Below are positions 10,354 through 20,810 of a stretch of 64,000 nucleotides of DNA, piece after piece (position 1 is the first letter of the stretch; each line of letters begins with the position of its first letter). This stretch comes from Sthenelais limicola. Lineage: Eukaryota; Annelida; Polychaeta; Phyllodocida; Sigalionidae. Where the stretch lies: the NCBI GenBank assembly GCA_942159475.1, contig OW804098.1, positions 115,184,218-115,248,217 of the forward strand, in the 5' to 3' direction. A program made the position numbers and the translations under genes. The notes under the pieces were generated by a model that had not been told where the DNA came from, ran no database searches, and saw only the letters and a program-made list of their open reading frames with translations.

Positions 10354-10963
10354 TGATACAACTACTATTCTCCAAGGGATATGTGTAGATGGTAGAGCTA
10401 GCTAGAGTCCCTGAGAATGTGTATAATTAATAAGAGGTTAGGCTAAGTATAGCCTAAGATGATGTAATAAGAAGAGCAGCGGTTTGTCCTGTTTAGACAT
10501 AATATTTTATTGGAAACCATGGGTTTATATATCATATTACATGTCAGTGCGCATGCGTGCGCATGCGTAATTAATATCCAATCATATGCATTACATTTGC
10601 ATAACCAATAGTAAACATTTATCAAGTATTTGACCACAGGGGGTCGCTTGTATAAACCAATAGGAGAAAGGAGATTATTATTTGGGTCAGCCTTCTTAAG
10701 TTAATTAGCCAATGAGATATAATTAGTGGCTGCCCAATCAGGTACTCTAGAGTTAGGTTGAACCCGTAGGAGGGTCAGGATGACCCCCTATGGAGTATTC
10801 TAAGAACTAACTGAGGTAGACTAGACTTGCCCTAGTCACCTTACATAATTAATATAATATTCATAATTCAATGTAACCTTATATAATAATATTGGGTAAT
10901 GTATATAACATATCATTAGGTGATATTACGTAATGTTATATCATGGCATTATGGATCGTGACA
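10354..10963 (-). repeat. 5' LTR of Ty3/gypsy element 1
   Basis: A 610-bp LTR. On the minus strand it starts TGTCAC and ends GTATCA, the canonical TG...CA. The right 168 bp match the left LTR at the window start, and the other edge is set by the primer-binding site. The flank beyond 10963 begins ATTTTT; the matching duplication would lie outside the window. Confidence 0.88.
10506..10567 (-). promoter_or_regulatory. LTR promoter/poly(A) region with tandem TGCGCATGCG
   Basis: In minus-strand order: two abutting copies of TGCGCATGCG (10567-10548; the motif resembles NRF-1 sites), a TATATAAA box (10531-10524) and AATAAA (10511-10506). This order fits U3 enhancer, core promoter and R-region poly(A) signal. 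Function is inferred from motif and position only. Confidence 0.55.
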
Positions 10964-12348
10964 ATTTTTAAAAATTGTGTTACATCAGTTGTAACAACTT
11001 CATGTAGGCCAGACAATTCTATCATATATGTTTGAAATAATCATTCATGGTATATCTAAGCAGAGGCTTACTATTATGCCACTTGTCTTCGCCAGGTGGC
11101 GGTACTGTTTTCACCAGGTGGCGCAAAAGGTAACTGGGGTGCATTTACAATTTATTTTACAATGAAAGTGCCCCTTATACACTTATATGAAATTTATACC
11201 TGTATAAATATTCCCCATCATGTACATAGAAATGTTATAAGTGATATACTTCTATAGTTTATTTGTGTTATTGAGTTGTTTGATGTGGAAAAATGTTTTG
11301 GTAAAAACACCCCTGTTCATTGCATACTTCATCAGCTGATATAGACTGGGCCGCCCTGATCTTAGGTACAACATGAATAACCATTCTAGGAATGCTGCTC
11401 AACAATGTGGCTGTCTAAGAGGATGACAATATTGATGTTTTAATCGATGTATTACCATGCAAAGGCATGATAACATACCATGCAATAAACTCTTTAAATT
11501 AGATTGAGGAATATGTTCAATGTGAAGATTTATCAGCTTTAATATTGTGGGTTGAAACTGCTCTCACTGAGTGCATCAGAACTGATTTTTATAACCTGGT
11601 CAGTAGTGTATCTTTGAGAGCTTCAGAACTGAATCTTATAACCTGGTAAAAAGTGCATCGTTGAGTGCATGAGAACTGTATTTATAAATCGGGTCCATAG
11701 AGCATTGTAAAATCATGTTTGAGCCTCAAAACTGTTTACGATTTCCACTAGTAAAGCACCAGGTCAGAATCAGGTGTAAATGTCCAGGTAAAAATCATGT
11801 TAGAACTGCTGTATTGCACATCGGGTTCACTACATTCGTGTAGCCCTGGCAGAGGCAAAACATCCAAAAAAATCCACTACTGTACTTGTTTGATTGAAAT
11901 GTACTCGTTAACTGCATGTCTATCTAGATAAACTATTTTTGTAGGTTGTTACCATCATGAATTATACCTTTAATGTTAAAAATCTAAAAATACTTTATAT
12001 ATTGATATCGATTATTGCCTTTGAAATGATTACCATGATATTACCCTTGTGTAAGCAAAGGAACTGGAATCAATACAATTTCTTTAAAAAAAAAATACAC
12101 ATCTATATTTGTTATTGCTCTGAAAACAACGTATCCAGAATCTGTTTTTTAACTAAGATTATCACTAAAATTCAAATGTATACTGTTAGTGTACATAGTA
12201 AGCTTAAAACCCTAAACTATCTTCAGTGTTACTGCTAAACAGAGTGCGATCTACATCTAATTAATTTAGATAATGGACGAATAAATACATTCCGCCCAGG
12301 ACAGAAGTGGAAACGTGTCTGCATGCGATTCACTGTGCTAAGTTAAGT
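10964..12348. other. intergenic, no gene seen
   Basis: No coding signal. At about 11555-11700 a degenerate unit of roughly 65 bp recurs about three times (GCATCAGAACTG, then ATAACCTGGT). CACCAGGTGGCG-like motifs occur twice near 11090-11125. The rest appears unique. Confidence 0.5.
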
Positions 12349-12436
12349 TGCGATGTGTTCCAGGAAAATGAGTCACAAGTGGCAAAATTGATATTTTTCA
12401 AAGTGTTTTAAGAGTGGTCTCAACTGGCTGTGGTAT

Positions 12437-12585
12437 GCTCTGCGGTAAGCCTTGCAATGGTTTGTGCTGGTTCTGTAGGTGGAGAGGAATGATGAGGTCA
12501 TGCCTACATGGATCACTGGCCATGTAGGCAGGACCTCGCCACTTCTCACCATCACAGCACCATCGCAAGGCTTACCGCAGAGCTT
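12437..12585. repeat. foldback palindrome inside A1
   Basis: Arms reading CTCTGCGGTAAGCCTTGC and GCAAGGCTTACCGCAGAG, with further pairing of GCCTACATGG to CCATGTAGGC at the centre, form an imperfect hairpin of about 150 bp. Confidence 0.75.
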
Positions 12586-12662
12586 ACCGCAGAGCTTACC
12601 CAGAGCTTACCCAGAGCGTACCGCAGAGCTGACCGCAGAGCTGACCGCAGAGTTGACCGCAG
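12559..12662. repeat. 12-bp GC-rich minisatellite
   Basis: Tandem array of a unit close to CAGAGCTTACCG, drifting to CAGAGCTGACCG, in about eight copies. It starts inside the right arm of the foldback, so it may have grown from that arm. Confidence 0.75.
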
Positions 12663-12961
12663 CCAGTGAAGACCACCCTTTATTCACAAGGTCTCTTTGC
12701 AGGAATGTTTTCACTTTTGGGGTGCTTAACGCTGTTTGTAGCATGGATTCTTTACCAAATTTCAAGACATCCTTTCATTTCTAAGGTCATTCTATAGAAT
12801 ATATTAACCTTCTTTACGTGTAATTGTCCACCCAGAGATATCGCAAACTTTATTTTCAAAAATAGAAATATCAAACTTAAAATATGGAAATACTTATTAG
12901 ATGTCCTACTGTTTACCACCATTGGAATCAGCATGATGCCATCTTTTCAAATAATGATCAT

Positions 12962-13203
12962 AGGGGTCAGAGCTACAGAAAATGTACAATTGGTCTTCAC
13001 CAATCTTCTCAAATAACCCAAATTTCAGACACAAATAAAGTTCAAAACACAGTTCAACCTAACCAAACAGATTGCTAGAATCAATGCAATGGCAAATATA
13101 CTCGAATTTTCCAAGTATTGGCCAAATTGCACCCTGATTTAGCAGAATTTTCTAAATGTGTACAGACGACCAATTGTACATTTTCTAAAAGGAAATCTGA
13201 CCT
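12962..13203 (-). mobile_element. MITE family B, copy B1, nested in A1
   Basis: Diverged family-B copy with both ends carrying the ATGTACAATT/AATTGTACAT inverted motif. It lies inside A1, so B1 inserted after A1. Confidence 0.75.
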
Positions 13204-13524
13204 ATATCTCAAAATCCATTTTAGCGACTTGTGACCCATTTTCCTGGAACACATCACAGTTGAACAATCAATCCAGTTTCTGGACGTTGCCATGGTTTCC
13301 ATTGGTCAACCAGACTTTGATTGTGGTTTTTTGAATCACCGCCAGGAGAATAGCTCCTCCTGGGTGTCTAGAGGCAATAAAACGTAATCATTATTGAGAT
13401 GGCTGACCTTGGTCTGTCTAGTCAGTCTACTGGCTGCCCTTCAGCTGTAATTCTGCACGTTAAAAATGTATTAACGCTTTCCGTTCAGCTTGAGTCACAC
13501 AAGGTCCTCCACTTAATTGATCAT

Positions 13525-13816
13525 GGGTCAGATCTTCGATAAATGTACAATTAGCAGCTCTACACATTTAGGAAGTTCTGCTAAATTGGGCTGGAAAATA
13601 ATGAATACCAAGTATATCTGAGTATATTTGGTATCTGCTAAATTAGGCTGAAAAATGGTGAATACTGGGAATATCTGAGTATAGTTGGTATTGCATTGAT
13701 TTGCAGTATCTGTTTTGCTATGTTAAACTGTATTTTGAAGCTCATTTCTGTCTTAAATGTGGGTTATTTGAGAGGATTAGTGAAGGCGAATTGTACATTT
13801 TCTGAAGATCTAACCC
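13525..13816 (+). mobile_element. MITE family B, copy B2
   Basis: Begins GGGTCAGATCTTC and ends GAAGATCTAACCC, with the family-B body between and a partial internal duplication that makes it longer than usual. Confidence 0.8.
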
Positions 13817-13896
13817 TAATGTCCTTGAAACGCGCTTCTCCTATGCATTTCAATCAGGGCCTGACTAAACGCAGACTGAGCAAACACTTTCTTTAA

Positions 13897-15003
13897 AGGC
13901 AAACGCTACTATCTAGTGGAAAATGAAAATAAATGTCATTTTTCTGAAACTTTAGTATTTGATTCTTGAAGTGTTTCTGGTCATAAGGATGGAAAAAAAT
14001 CATTGGGTCGCCGTGCTCATTTTTGAATTACAGTGCTTCAAAATTTGGCATCTCAAAAGTACCAATGACGACCAAAAGGGGGGCCCATTTTGCAGTACCT
14101 CAACTTCATAGTTCATATTTACTATTTATATTCACTCAATTTAAGTAAAATTAACAGTTTTAGAGAGACTATTATTTGGCCAATAATTCTATGCCTCTTT
14201 TCTATAGGGTGCATTGTTATTTTTATTTTGAAAACAACAAATACATAATGTGAATTTTAAATTAAAAACTTGAAAAAACTCAATATTTTTCACCATTTTT
14301 ATAAAAACAATTTTTTTGCCTCACCAGTGAAAATAAATGTCATTTTTCTGATTCTTTAGTATGTGATTTTTGAAGTATTTGTGTTCTTAAAACTGAAAAA
14401 AAAATAATGGGTCACCGTGCTAGTTTCTGAATTATGGGGCTTTGAAACATGGCTGACAACCCAAAAATCTGCTGCTTTTAAAGTGTTCTATGTTTCCTAA
14501 ACATGTCTATTTCAGACAGCTACAATTATTTTTTTAACGTGATGACATACATTTTTTTCCCTATATATGTGTAGAATATTACCTGCACTATATGTGTAGA
14601 AAATTCTGGGACATTCAGAGTATCCATTTTTGTTTTATTCCCAAAACCGTGAAAGGAAAATGCAGCATTTCCCAATAGACTTGCATGCTAATTGAGTACA
14701 ACTGAGAGTACCCATAGCTAGCTCTGTTTCCCAAACATGTCTATTTCAGACAGCTATTAAAAAAAATCTAACGTGATGACATATATTTTTTTTCATTTGT
14801 TTCTGTAGTATATAACCTGAACTGTATGTGTAGAAAATTTTTGGACAGTAGGAGTAGCCATTAATTGTTTGTTTTATTCTATAAAATTTGACAAAATGGG
14901 CCATTTCCTCATAGACTGCAATGCTAAAGGAGTAGTGCGTAAAATGCCCGTAGATTTGGTATATGGTAAAGGGGCGCGGGGCAGTGAATAGTAGCGTTTG
15001 CCT
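13897..15003. mobile_element. TTAA-flanked nonautonomous DNA transposon, 1.1 kb
   Basis: Terminal inverted repeats AGGCAAACGCTACTAT and ATAGTAGCGTTTGCCT are flanked on both sides by TTAA (13893-13896, 15004-15007). TTAA duplication is typical of piggyBac and a few other superfamilies. The interior is non-coding and holds two diverged direct duplications: AAAATAAATGTCATTTTTCT near 13927 and 14330, and AACATGTCTATTTCAGACAG near 14500 and 14735. Confidence 0.85.
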
Positions 15004-15114
15004 TTAATACGATCGGATTTACTCCCAGCACAACCAAGCACAACAAAAATGAAATTTTCTAAAGTGCTTTACCCACGAGGTGCCTATGTGTATGGAACGC
15101 CATTGGGTCATTTA

Positions 15115-16260
15115 TTCAGTATTTCTTGATGTCGAAAATTGATTTCTTGATATCGGAAAATAATTTTTCAATATCAAGAAATCATTTTTCGATATAAAGA
15201 AAAAAAAAATTGATCTTAAGAAAAATATTTCCGATATCAATAAATGAATTATAGATACAAAAACTATTTATTGATCTCGATAAATGATTTTCCGATATCA
15301 AGAATTCATCTATTGATATCAGAAAATGCTTTTCCAATATCAAGAATTCATTTTTCGATATCAAGAATTCATTTATTGATATCAGAAAATCATATGATAT
15401 GATATCAAGAATTGAATTCTTTATATCGAAAATTAATTTTTCGATAAAAAAAAATGCCACATACATATACGTTTTAGGGTAAAAAATAATTTCCTGAAGA
15501 TGGTCCGAAGACCGAGATGCATAGGGATAAGCCCTATCAACATCTAGCTATAATAAACAACATACAGAAACTACAGGAGTTCTTGCTTTTACGGAGAACT
15601 ATATAACTAAAAAATAATTTCCTCATTGTTAGTATCCTCACAACCAACCCTATAACTTGAATTTCCGATATCAATAAACCATTTTCTGATATCCATAAAT
15701 GATCCAGTAAATGATTAATCAATATCAACAATTGACTTTTGATATCAAGATTTGACTTTTCGATATCAAGAATTGACTTTCCAATATAATAAACTCAATG
15801 CAAATGAGCATCAGAAAACACGCCCCTCAAATCTTGATATCGGAAAGTCAATGCAAATGACCCTAGAATTGGATCATTTATTCAGTATTTTTCGATATCG
15901 AGAAATAATTTCTTGATATCGGAAAATGAATTCTTGATATCGGTAAATGAAATTTTGATATCAACAATTTTTTTTTCGATATCAAGAAATCATTTTTTCA
16001 ACATCAATAAATGAATTATTGATATCAAAATTAAAGGGGTGTGACCAAAGTCACCTAAATTGCATAGATTAATTGATATCTAAAAATCCCTTTTCCGATA
16101 TCAAGAATTCAATTTCTTGATATCAATAATGGACTTTTCAATATCAAGAATTGCACTTTTGATATCTGACTAAGTTGATATCCATTAATCGTATTATCGA
16201 TATCAAGAATTCAATTTTTGACATCAAGAATAGCATTAAAATTTGTTATATCTATTTATA
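15115..16260. repeat. degenerate GATATC palindrome array
   Basis: Over about 1.1 kb, motifs such as TTGATATCGGAAAA, TCGATATCAAGAATTC and TTGATATCAATAA recur in both orientations every 15-40 bp, broken by plainer segments (about 15465-15660 and 15790-15880). The core is the palindrome GATATC. It is not a uniform tandem repeat and has no coding signal. Confidence 0.85.
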
Positions 16261-16818
16261 TCACTTGGGGCATAAGATAAACTAAAAATGAGAACATTCC
16301 TACGAGGAAATCGTGTGAATAAAATACTTCAAATAAAAATAATCAATGTTGCCACTTGTGACTTCTTTTCCTAGAACAGATCACATATGGATGACCTTTT
16401 CTTCTTGGATGAATGTAGGTGCTTTTGACAGGGGCTATTGTATTTCTATTTTTATTCTTACTGATACTGTCGTCTATGTATACATTCTCTCGATCGTTGT
16501 CCCTAGATCAACGTAGATACTATAATTTCATGAAATCGGAATCTGAACGGATATTAGGGTCAGATCGTCAGAAAATGTAGACCTCGTGATTAGTATTTGG
16601 TTCATTGTGGACCCACTAGGCGACGCCTTGTACTGTGAAACAATTGATTGTATACTTGAGTATTTGATTAGTCACACTTAGTGATTTAAACATTTATTCA
16701 GGATCATGGCAATATTGTTAACTATTCCTTGATACGCTGGGAACATTGTGTGTATGATTGCATGCTGTCAATAAACAGCATAAATACAAACACACATTGG
16801 CTACCAAGAAGCACAATG
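16261..16818. other. no gene seen
   Basis: About 560 bp of apparently unique AT-rich sequence without a supported feature. Confidence 0.4.
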
Positions 16819-17437
16819 TTATCCCCTCTCTCTCCTCTCTCTCCTCTCTCTCCTCTCTCCTTTCTCCTCTCTCTCCCTTCTCTCCTCTCTCTCCTGTCTC
16901 ACCCTCCCTCCTCCCTTCTCTCTCTCCTCCCTTCTCTCTCTTCTCTTCCCTCCCTCTCCCATCCCTCTTTTCTCGCTCTCCTCTCTCCCTCGCCCTCCCC
17001 TCTCACTCGTCTCCCTCTCTCTCCTCCCTCCTCTCTTTTCTATCCCTGTCCCTCGCTCTCTTCGCTCTCCTCTCTCCTCTCTCTCCTCTCTCTCTCCTCT
17101 CTCTCCTCCCTTCTCTCTCTTTCTTCTCTTCCTCCCTCTCCCGTCTCTCTTTCCTCTCTCTCCTCTCCCACTCCCTCTTCCTTCTCTCCCTCTGTCCTCT
17201 GTCCTCTCTCCCTCGCCCTCTCCTCTCATTCGTCTCTCTCTTCCTCCTCTCTCTCCCCTATTTCCCTCTCCCTTTCTCTCCTTCCCCTTTCTTTCCCCCT
17301 CTCTCTCTATCCCCTCTCGTTCTCTCTTCTCTCTCCCTCCCCTCTTCCTCTCTCTCTCCTCCCCCCTCTCACTCTCCCTTCTCTCCCCCTCTCGGTCTCT
17401 CCTCTCTCTCTCCCCTCTGGCTCTCCTCTCTCTTGTC
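16819..17437. repeat. 620-bp polypyrimidine (CTCTCTCC)n tract
   Basis: The plus strand is almost entirely C and T, in irregular CTCTCTCC/CCCTCTCT units with a few isolated purines. With hardly any purines, stop codons cannot form, so the long reading frames here (plus and minus) are artefacts. Confidence 0.95.
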
Positions 17438-17496
17438 ATCATTACAAAAATAAAACACCCGTGTACATTGATAACAGACTGTTATCCAACTTACAG

Positions 17497-17697
17497 GTAC
17501 ATTTGGTTGCTATTGACACCGCCAGTCTCCCACCTAATACACCTTATCACGTCACCCTCATATCAACTCTACCACATAGAGTGCCATCTGCCCCATGCTC
17601 TCCTCACCAACCACCTGTTCAGGATAACTGGACAATTCTCAACGAAATATCTCAACTGGACCAGCACGCTCATTCTTTCTATTATATTCTAGTTGAA
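17497..17697 (+). CDS. candidate internal exon of an unrecognised gene
   Basis: Exactly 201 nt (67 codons), open throughout, preceded by CCAACTTACAG and followed by GTAAGTA, both good splice consensus. The translation is not low-complexity: it starts VHLVAIDTASLPPNTPYHVT and has a proline-rich middle and an aromatic end (SFYYILVE). A phase-0 exon of this size with strong junctions suggests a real gene, but no partner exon was found nearby and I do not recognise the protein. It lies 60 bp after the CT tract. Confidence 0.35.
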
Positions 17698-17886
17698 GTA
17701 AGTAAAGAAATTGGATACCCAAATAAGCCAGGGCTGGCCTACATAAAAAAAGTCGGTGCCAGGGAACCAGTGCCATTGACTAAAACCGTTTTTAATAGCA
17801 GGGGTGTCCATAAAGTTAGCATTCTCGTGTTTTTTTTAGTTGTATTGTGGTTGGGTCCTTCATCAGAGGTTTTGGATTTGTCTTAA

Positions 17887-18402
17887 AAATAAATTTTATT
17901 TAGTCCAATTTCAGATTATTTTCATGATACTCTGATGGAACCCAGTGAAATTTGTATTCTTATCAGATTGAAAGTAATTTTAATGTATACATCAAAGCAA
18001 TTTTTAATCTATACATCGAGATATTCTATCAATATCTATATCGATGTGTTGGCACTTTTGCTAGAGTAAGAAGCAAATAATCATCATTGTATAGTTTCAC
18101 CTCCAACGGACAAACAATATGCACTATACGAAGAATAAAAACCACAATTTTTCGCTTCAAATTTCAAAATACTTTTTCTATCATACTTCCCGTCATACTA
18201 GCAGCAAATTTACTATTTGAATGTACGAATTATCTCAATTAGATACCAATCATCGTTATCTTTCAAATATTTTTTTATTATATATATTTCATAATGTCTT
18301 TGTTATATACAAACTGTATCTAACCACTTTACCTTGGATATATACCAAGTAATCATACAGTGCCTGGGATAATACAGTCATATGATCATAAAATTACTTA
18401 TT
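17887..18402. other. no gene seen
   Basis: About 515 bp of AT-rich sequence with no supported feature. Confidence 0.4.
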
Positions 18403-18807
18403 TGTGATGTGTTACAGGGAAATGTGTCACAAGTCGCAAAAAATGGATTTTGAGATATCATCATATTTGAAGAGATTAGATCAAGCCAATTCCAATTGTA
18501 GTATACAGTAGGCCATCTAATAAGTATTTCTATATCTTAAGTTTGATATTCTTATTTCAAGTTTACAATATTTCTAGGTGGGCAATTGCCAGTAAAGTAA
18601 CTAAATATACTCCATACAAAGACCTTCAAAACGCAAAGGTATATTTAAAACAATGTCTGATATTTTTTCTACATAGATTTAATATGACTACTTCAGGGTA
18701 ATAAACCATAAAAAACAGAACAATTCAACAAATAAATCTTCTGGATGAAACACTTTGAAAAATATCAATTCTGCGACTTGTGACTCATTTTCCTGGAAAA
18801 GATCACA
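18403..18807 (-). mobile_element. MITE family A, copy A2
   Basis: Ends TGTGATGTGTTACAGG and CCTGGAAAAGATCACA, flanked by TT on both sides. The 405-bp body is in reverse orientation. Confidence 0.85.
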
Positions 18808-19069
18808 TTTAAGAAAAACCCACGGAACACATTTTCTAAAAATGACCCAATCAAGATTATCGCCATATCTGGACAGACCATTAACGTCCATTTGCGCTTA
18901 CTCCAGAAGTGCGGACCAATAATTTACATTTTCTGGATTGAATTCAACAAATCATCGATTTTAGCACAATCTACGAAACTACGAAACATATATAGTTAGA
19001 CCCCCCCTCCTCCTGCCCATAGCTCGACGGCTCTATTTATTATAGATTTATTATATTGTCTGTGAAGTT

Positions 19070-20640
19070 ATGGATTATTCTCTGATACCAGATGGACAAA
19101 TGTGGAACGTATCCCTGCAATTGTATAACTCATTTGGAACGCAGCTTGGAGAATATTTTATTCAGGAAGGAAACCGCAACTTGGTTCATCTTGGGGAAGC
19201 AATTAACACAACAGGGTAAGATTTTTTGAAATCGTACAATTGGCAGCTGTACACATTTGGTATATTCTCCTAAATTAGGCTGAAAAATGGTCAATACTAG
19301 GTGAATTCGAGTATATTTGGCATTGCATTGATTCTAGCAATCTGTTTGGTTAGGTTGAAGTGTATTTTGAACCTGATTTTCGTCTGAAATGTGGGTTATT
19401 TGAGAGGATTGGTGAAGGTGAATTATACATTTTCTGGTGACTTCTCCCATACGGATTTTAATCTTACCCCTACTCAATCCTACTAAAAAAATGATAAACT
19501 TTGGGTAAATCTGAGCATATTTGGTATAGCATTGATTTAAAGTATCAGTTCTGTTATGTTAAACTGCATTTTGAAGCTCATTTCCGTCTTAAATATGGGT
19601 TATTTGAGAGGATTGGTGAAGGTGAATTGTACATTTTCAGGCGAGGAGGCGATCCCTGCAGGAAGGCGACTGAGATTATCTTCAGAGAAGCATCAACCCT
19701 CGTTAGAATCATCGAGACGCTGATAATTGCCATAACTACAACCTTGATCTTCCTCACAAACTTTTGCTTAATAACAACCCTCATTTCGTCGCCATTACTG
19801 CGAAACCCCAAAGGATGCCTGCTTGTATCTGTCGCCATCGCCGATCTCCTAATAGGGATCGAGGCAATGTTCGGGTTCGTCGCTGTGATCACAAAATCAA
19901 AACCGGTGTCAGAAACGACTTGCAACGTGCTCGGATACATCACGTCTGTTTCTGTGTCAGTAACTATGTTCACCTTGGCTGCTTTAAGCATTGAACAATG
20001 GCTCGAAGTGCATCGCCCCTTGCGATATCACCTCTTTATGACGAATTTCAAGGCAGTTGTCGCAGACATAATTATCTGGATTGTAAGCTTTGCTTTATAC
20101 ATACCCTACTTTTTCTCCTACATCGACTTCAATTTCATCCCAGCGACTTTTCTATGTATGATCGACTTCACAGGGCCATGCAACCGCCTCGTGGTTCTAC
20201 TCATAAAGCTGGTATCCACTGTCCCGAGTTTTATCATTATCATTATATGTACCGTATCCACCTGCAGGACAGCGCATGTACACCATCGAAGAATCTCGAG
20301 CATATTCGAGGTCGCGGTGGGGGATCAGCATAAGCATCATCGGGGGAAAATGTCCGAGAATGTCATCCGACGGCCGATGTACAAGCATGTACGTACGACG
20401 TGCCTCATCGTGGGTTCGTTTTGTCTGACGTGGATGCCCGTGTTTATAGTGCAAATAGGTGCAGCTATCACCAAGTCTGTTATAGTGGAATGGGTTTTGT
20501 TCCTTTCCCAGTGGATTTTAATAAGTAATAGTTATATTAACTTTTTCATCTGCGTTGCCACTAATAAGTTGTTCAGGACTATGTTGTTGTCTCTGATGAA
20601 GAGGATTTGTTGTCGTAATAAGTGGTCGTCGTATGAGTAA
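19070..20640 (+). CDS. rhodopsin-family (class A) GPCR, two exons
   Basis: Predicted 381-aa seven-helix receptor; ligand unknown. Exon 1 is 19070-19215 (146 nt, ATG in GTTATGGAT), exon 2 is 19641-20640. The donor GG|GTAAGAT and acceptor ATTTTCAG|G join in matching phase (2 nt + 1 nt). Exon 2 has no ATG before helix 1, so an upstream exon is needed. The N-terminus has N-glycosylation sites NVS (13-15) and NTT (46-48). Class A marks: LTNF in helix 1, ADLL in helix 2, TTC before helix 3, PLRY in loop 2, TWMP in helix 6 (312-315). Departures: the DRY position reads EQW (167-169) and the NPxxY position reads NSYIN (345-349). The amine/GPR52-like flavour is impressionistic. Both splice sites lie in MITE sequence, and an LTR element sits 170 bp after the stop. 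Confidence 0.85.
19214..19448 (+). mobile_element. MITE family B, copy B3, supplies receptor 5' splice site
   Basis: Full-length copy running from GGGTAAGATTTTTTGAAATC to GACTTCTCCC. The family consensus start is GGGTCAGATTTTCAG; here C to A creates GGGTAAGAT, which is the donor of the receptor intron. Confidence 0.85.
19487..19640 (+). mobile_element. MITE family B, copy B4 (truncated), supplies receptor 3' splice site
   Basis: Matches the family from its middle (AAAATGATAAACTTTGGGTA) to GAATTGTACATTTTC, then runs directly into AG|GCGAGG, the start of receptor exon 2. The last ~14 bases of the MITE are missing. Confidence 0.8.
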
Positions 20641-20810
20641 TATTCAGTCAACTAATGAGTCAACATTAGCGGACGCGAAAAGAGAAGAAAAGAAATGGCA
20701 TTTTTTGGCATATTTTTATTTGTAAAAATTGTTTTGTAAATAGAGTTGTAAAATGAATTTGATTTTGTAAATTGATTTTATATAAAAGTTGATAAAGTAA
20801 TATAAGATAA
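20641..20810 (+). other. receptor 3' flank/UTR, interrupted by element 2
   Basis: 170 bp of AT-rich sequence between the receptor stop and the start of the LTR. No AATAAA is seen here; AATAAA does occur just beyond the element near 31540, where the original 3' UTR may continue. Confidence 0.5.

Larger units (their letters stand above)
12349..13258 (+). mobile_element. MITE family A, copy A1 (composite)
   Basis: The left end TGCGATGTGTTCCAGG and right end CCTGGAACACATCACA are inverted repeats of the family-A terminus, flanked by a GT/GT 2-bp duplication. It is twice the normal length because a foldback, a short tandem array and a family-B MITE lie inside it. Confidence 0.8.

Noticed and set aside
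12479..12784. Open frame with a repeated TAELTAELTAEL stretch
   Set aside because: Translation of the 12-bp minisatellite, not a gene.
16729..17886. Long plus-strand and minus-strand reading frames over the CT tract
   Set aside because: The tract is almost pure pyrimidine, so stops cannot occur; only the 17497-17697 part looks protein-like.
19501..19640. Upstream part of the receptor reading frame as N-terminal coding sequence
   Set aside because: It starts at TTG and is MITE sequence; no ATG lies in frame. The spliced two-exon model fits better.
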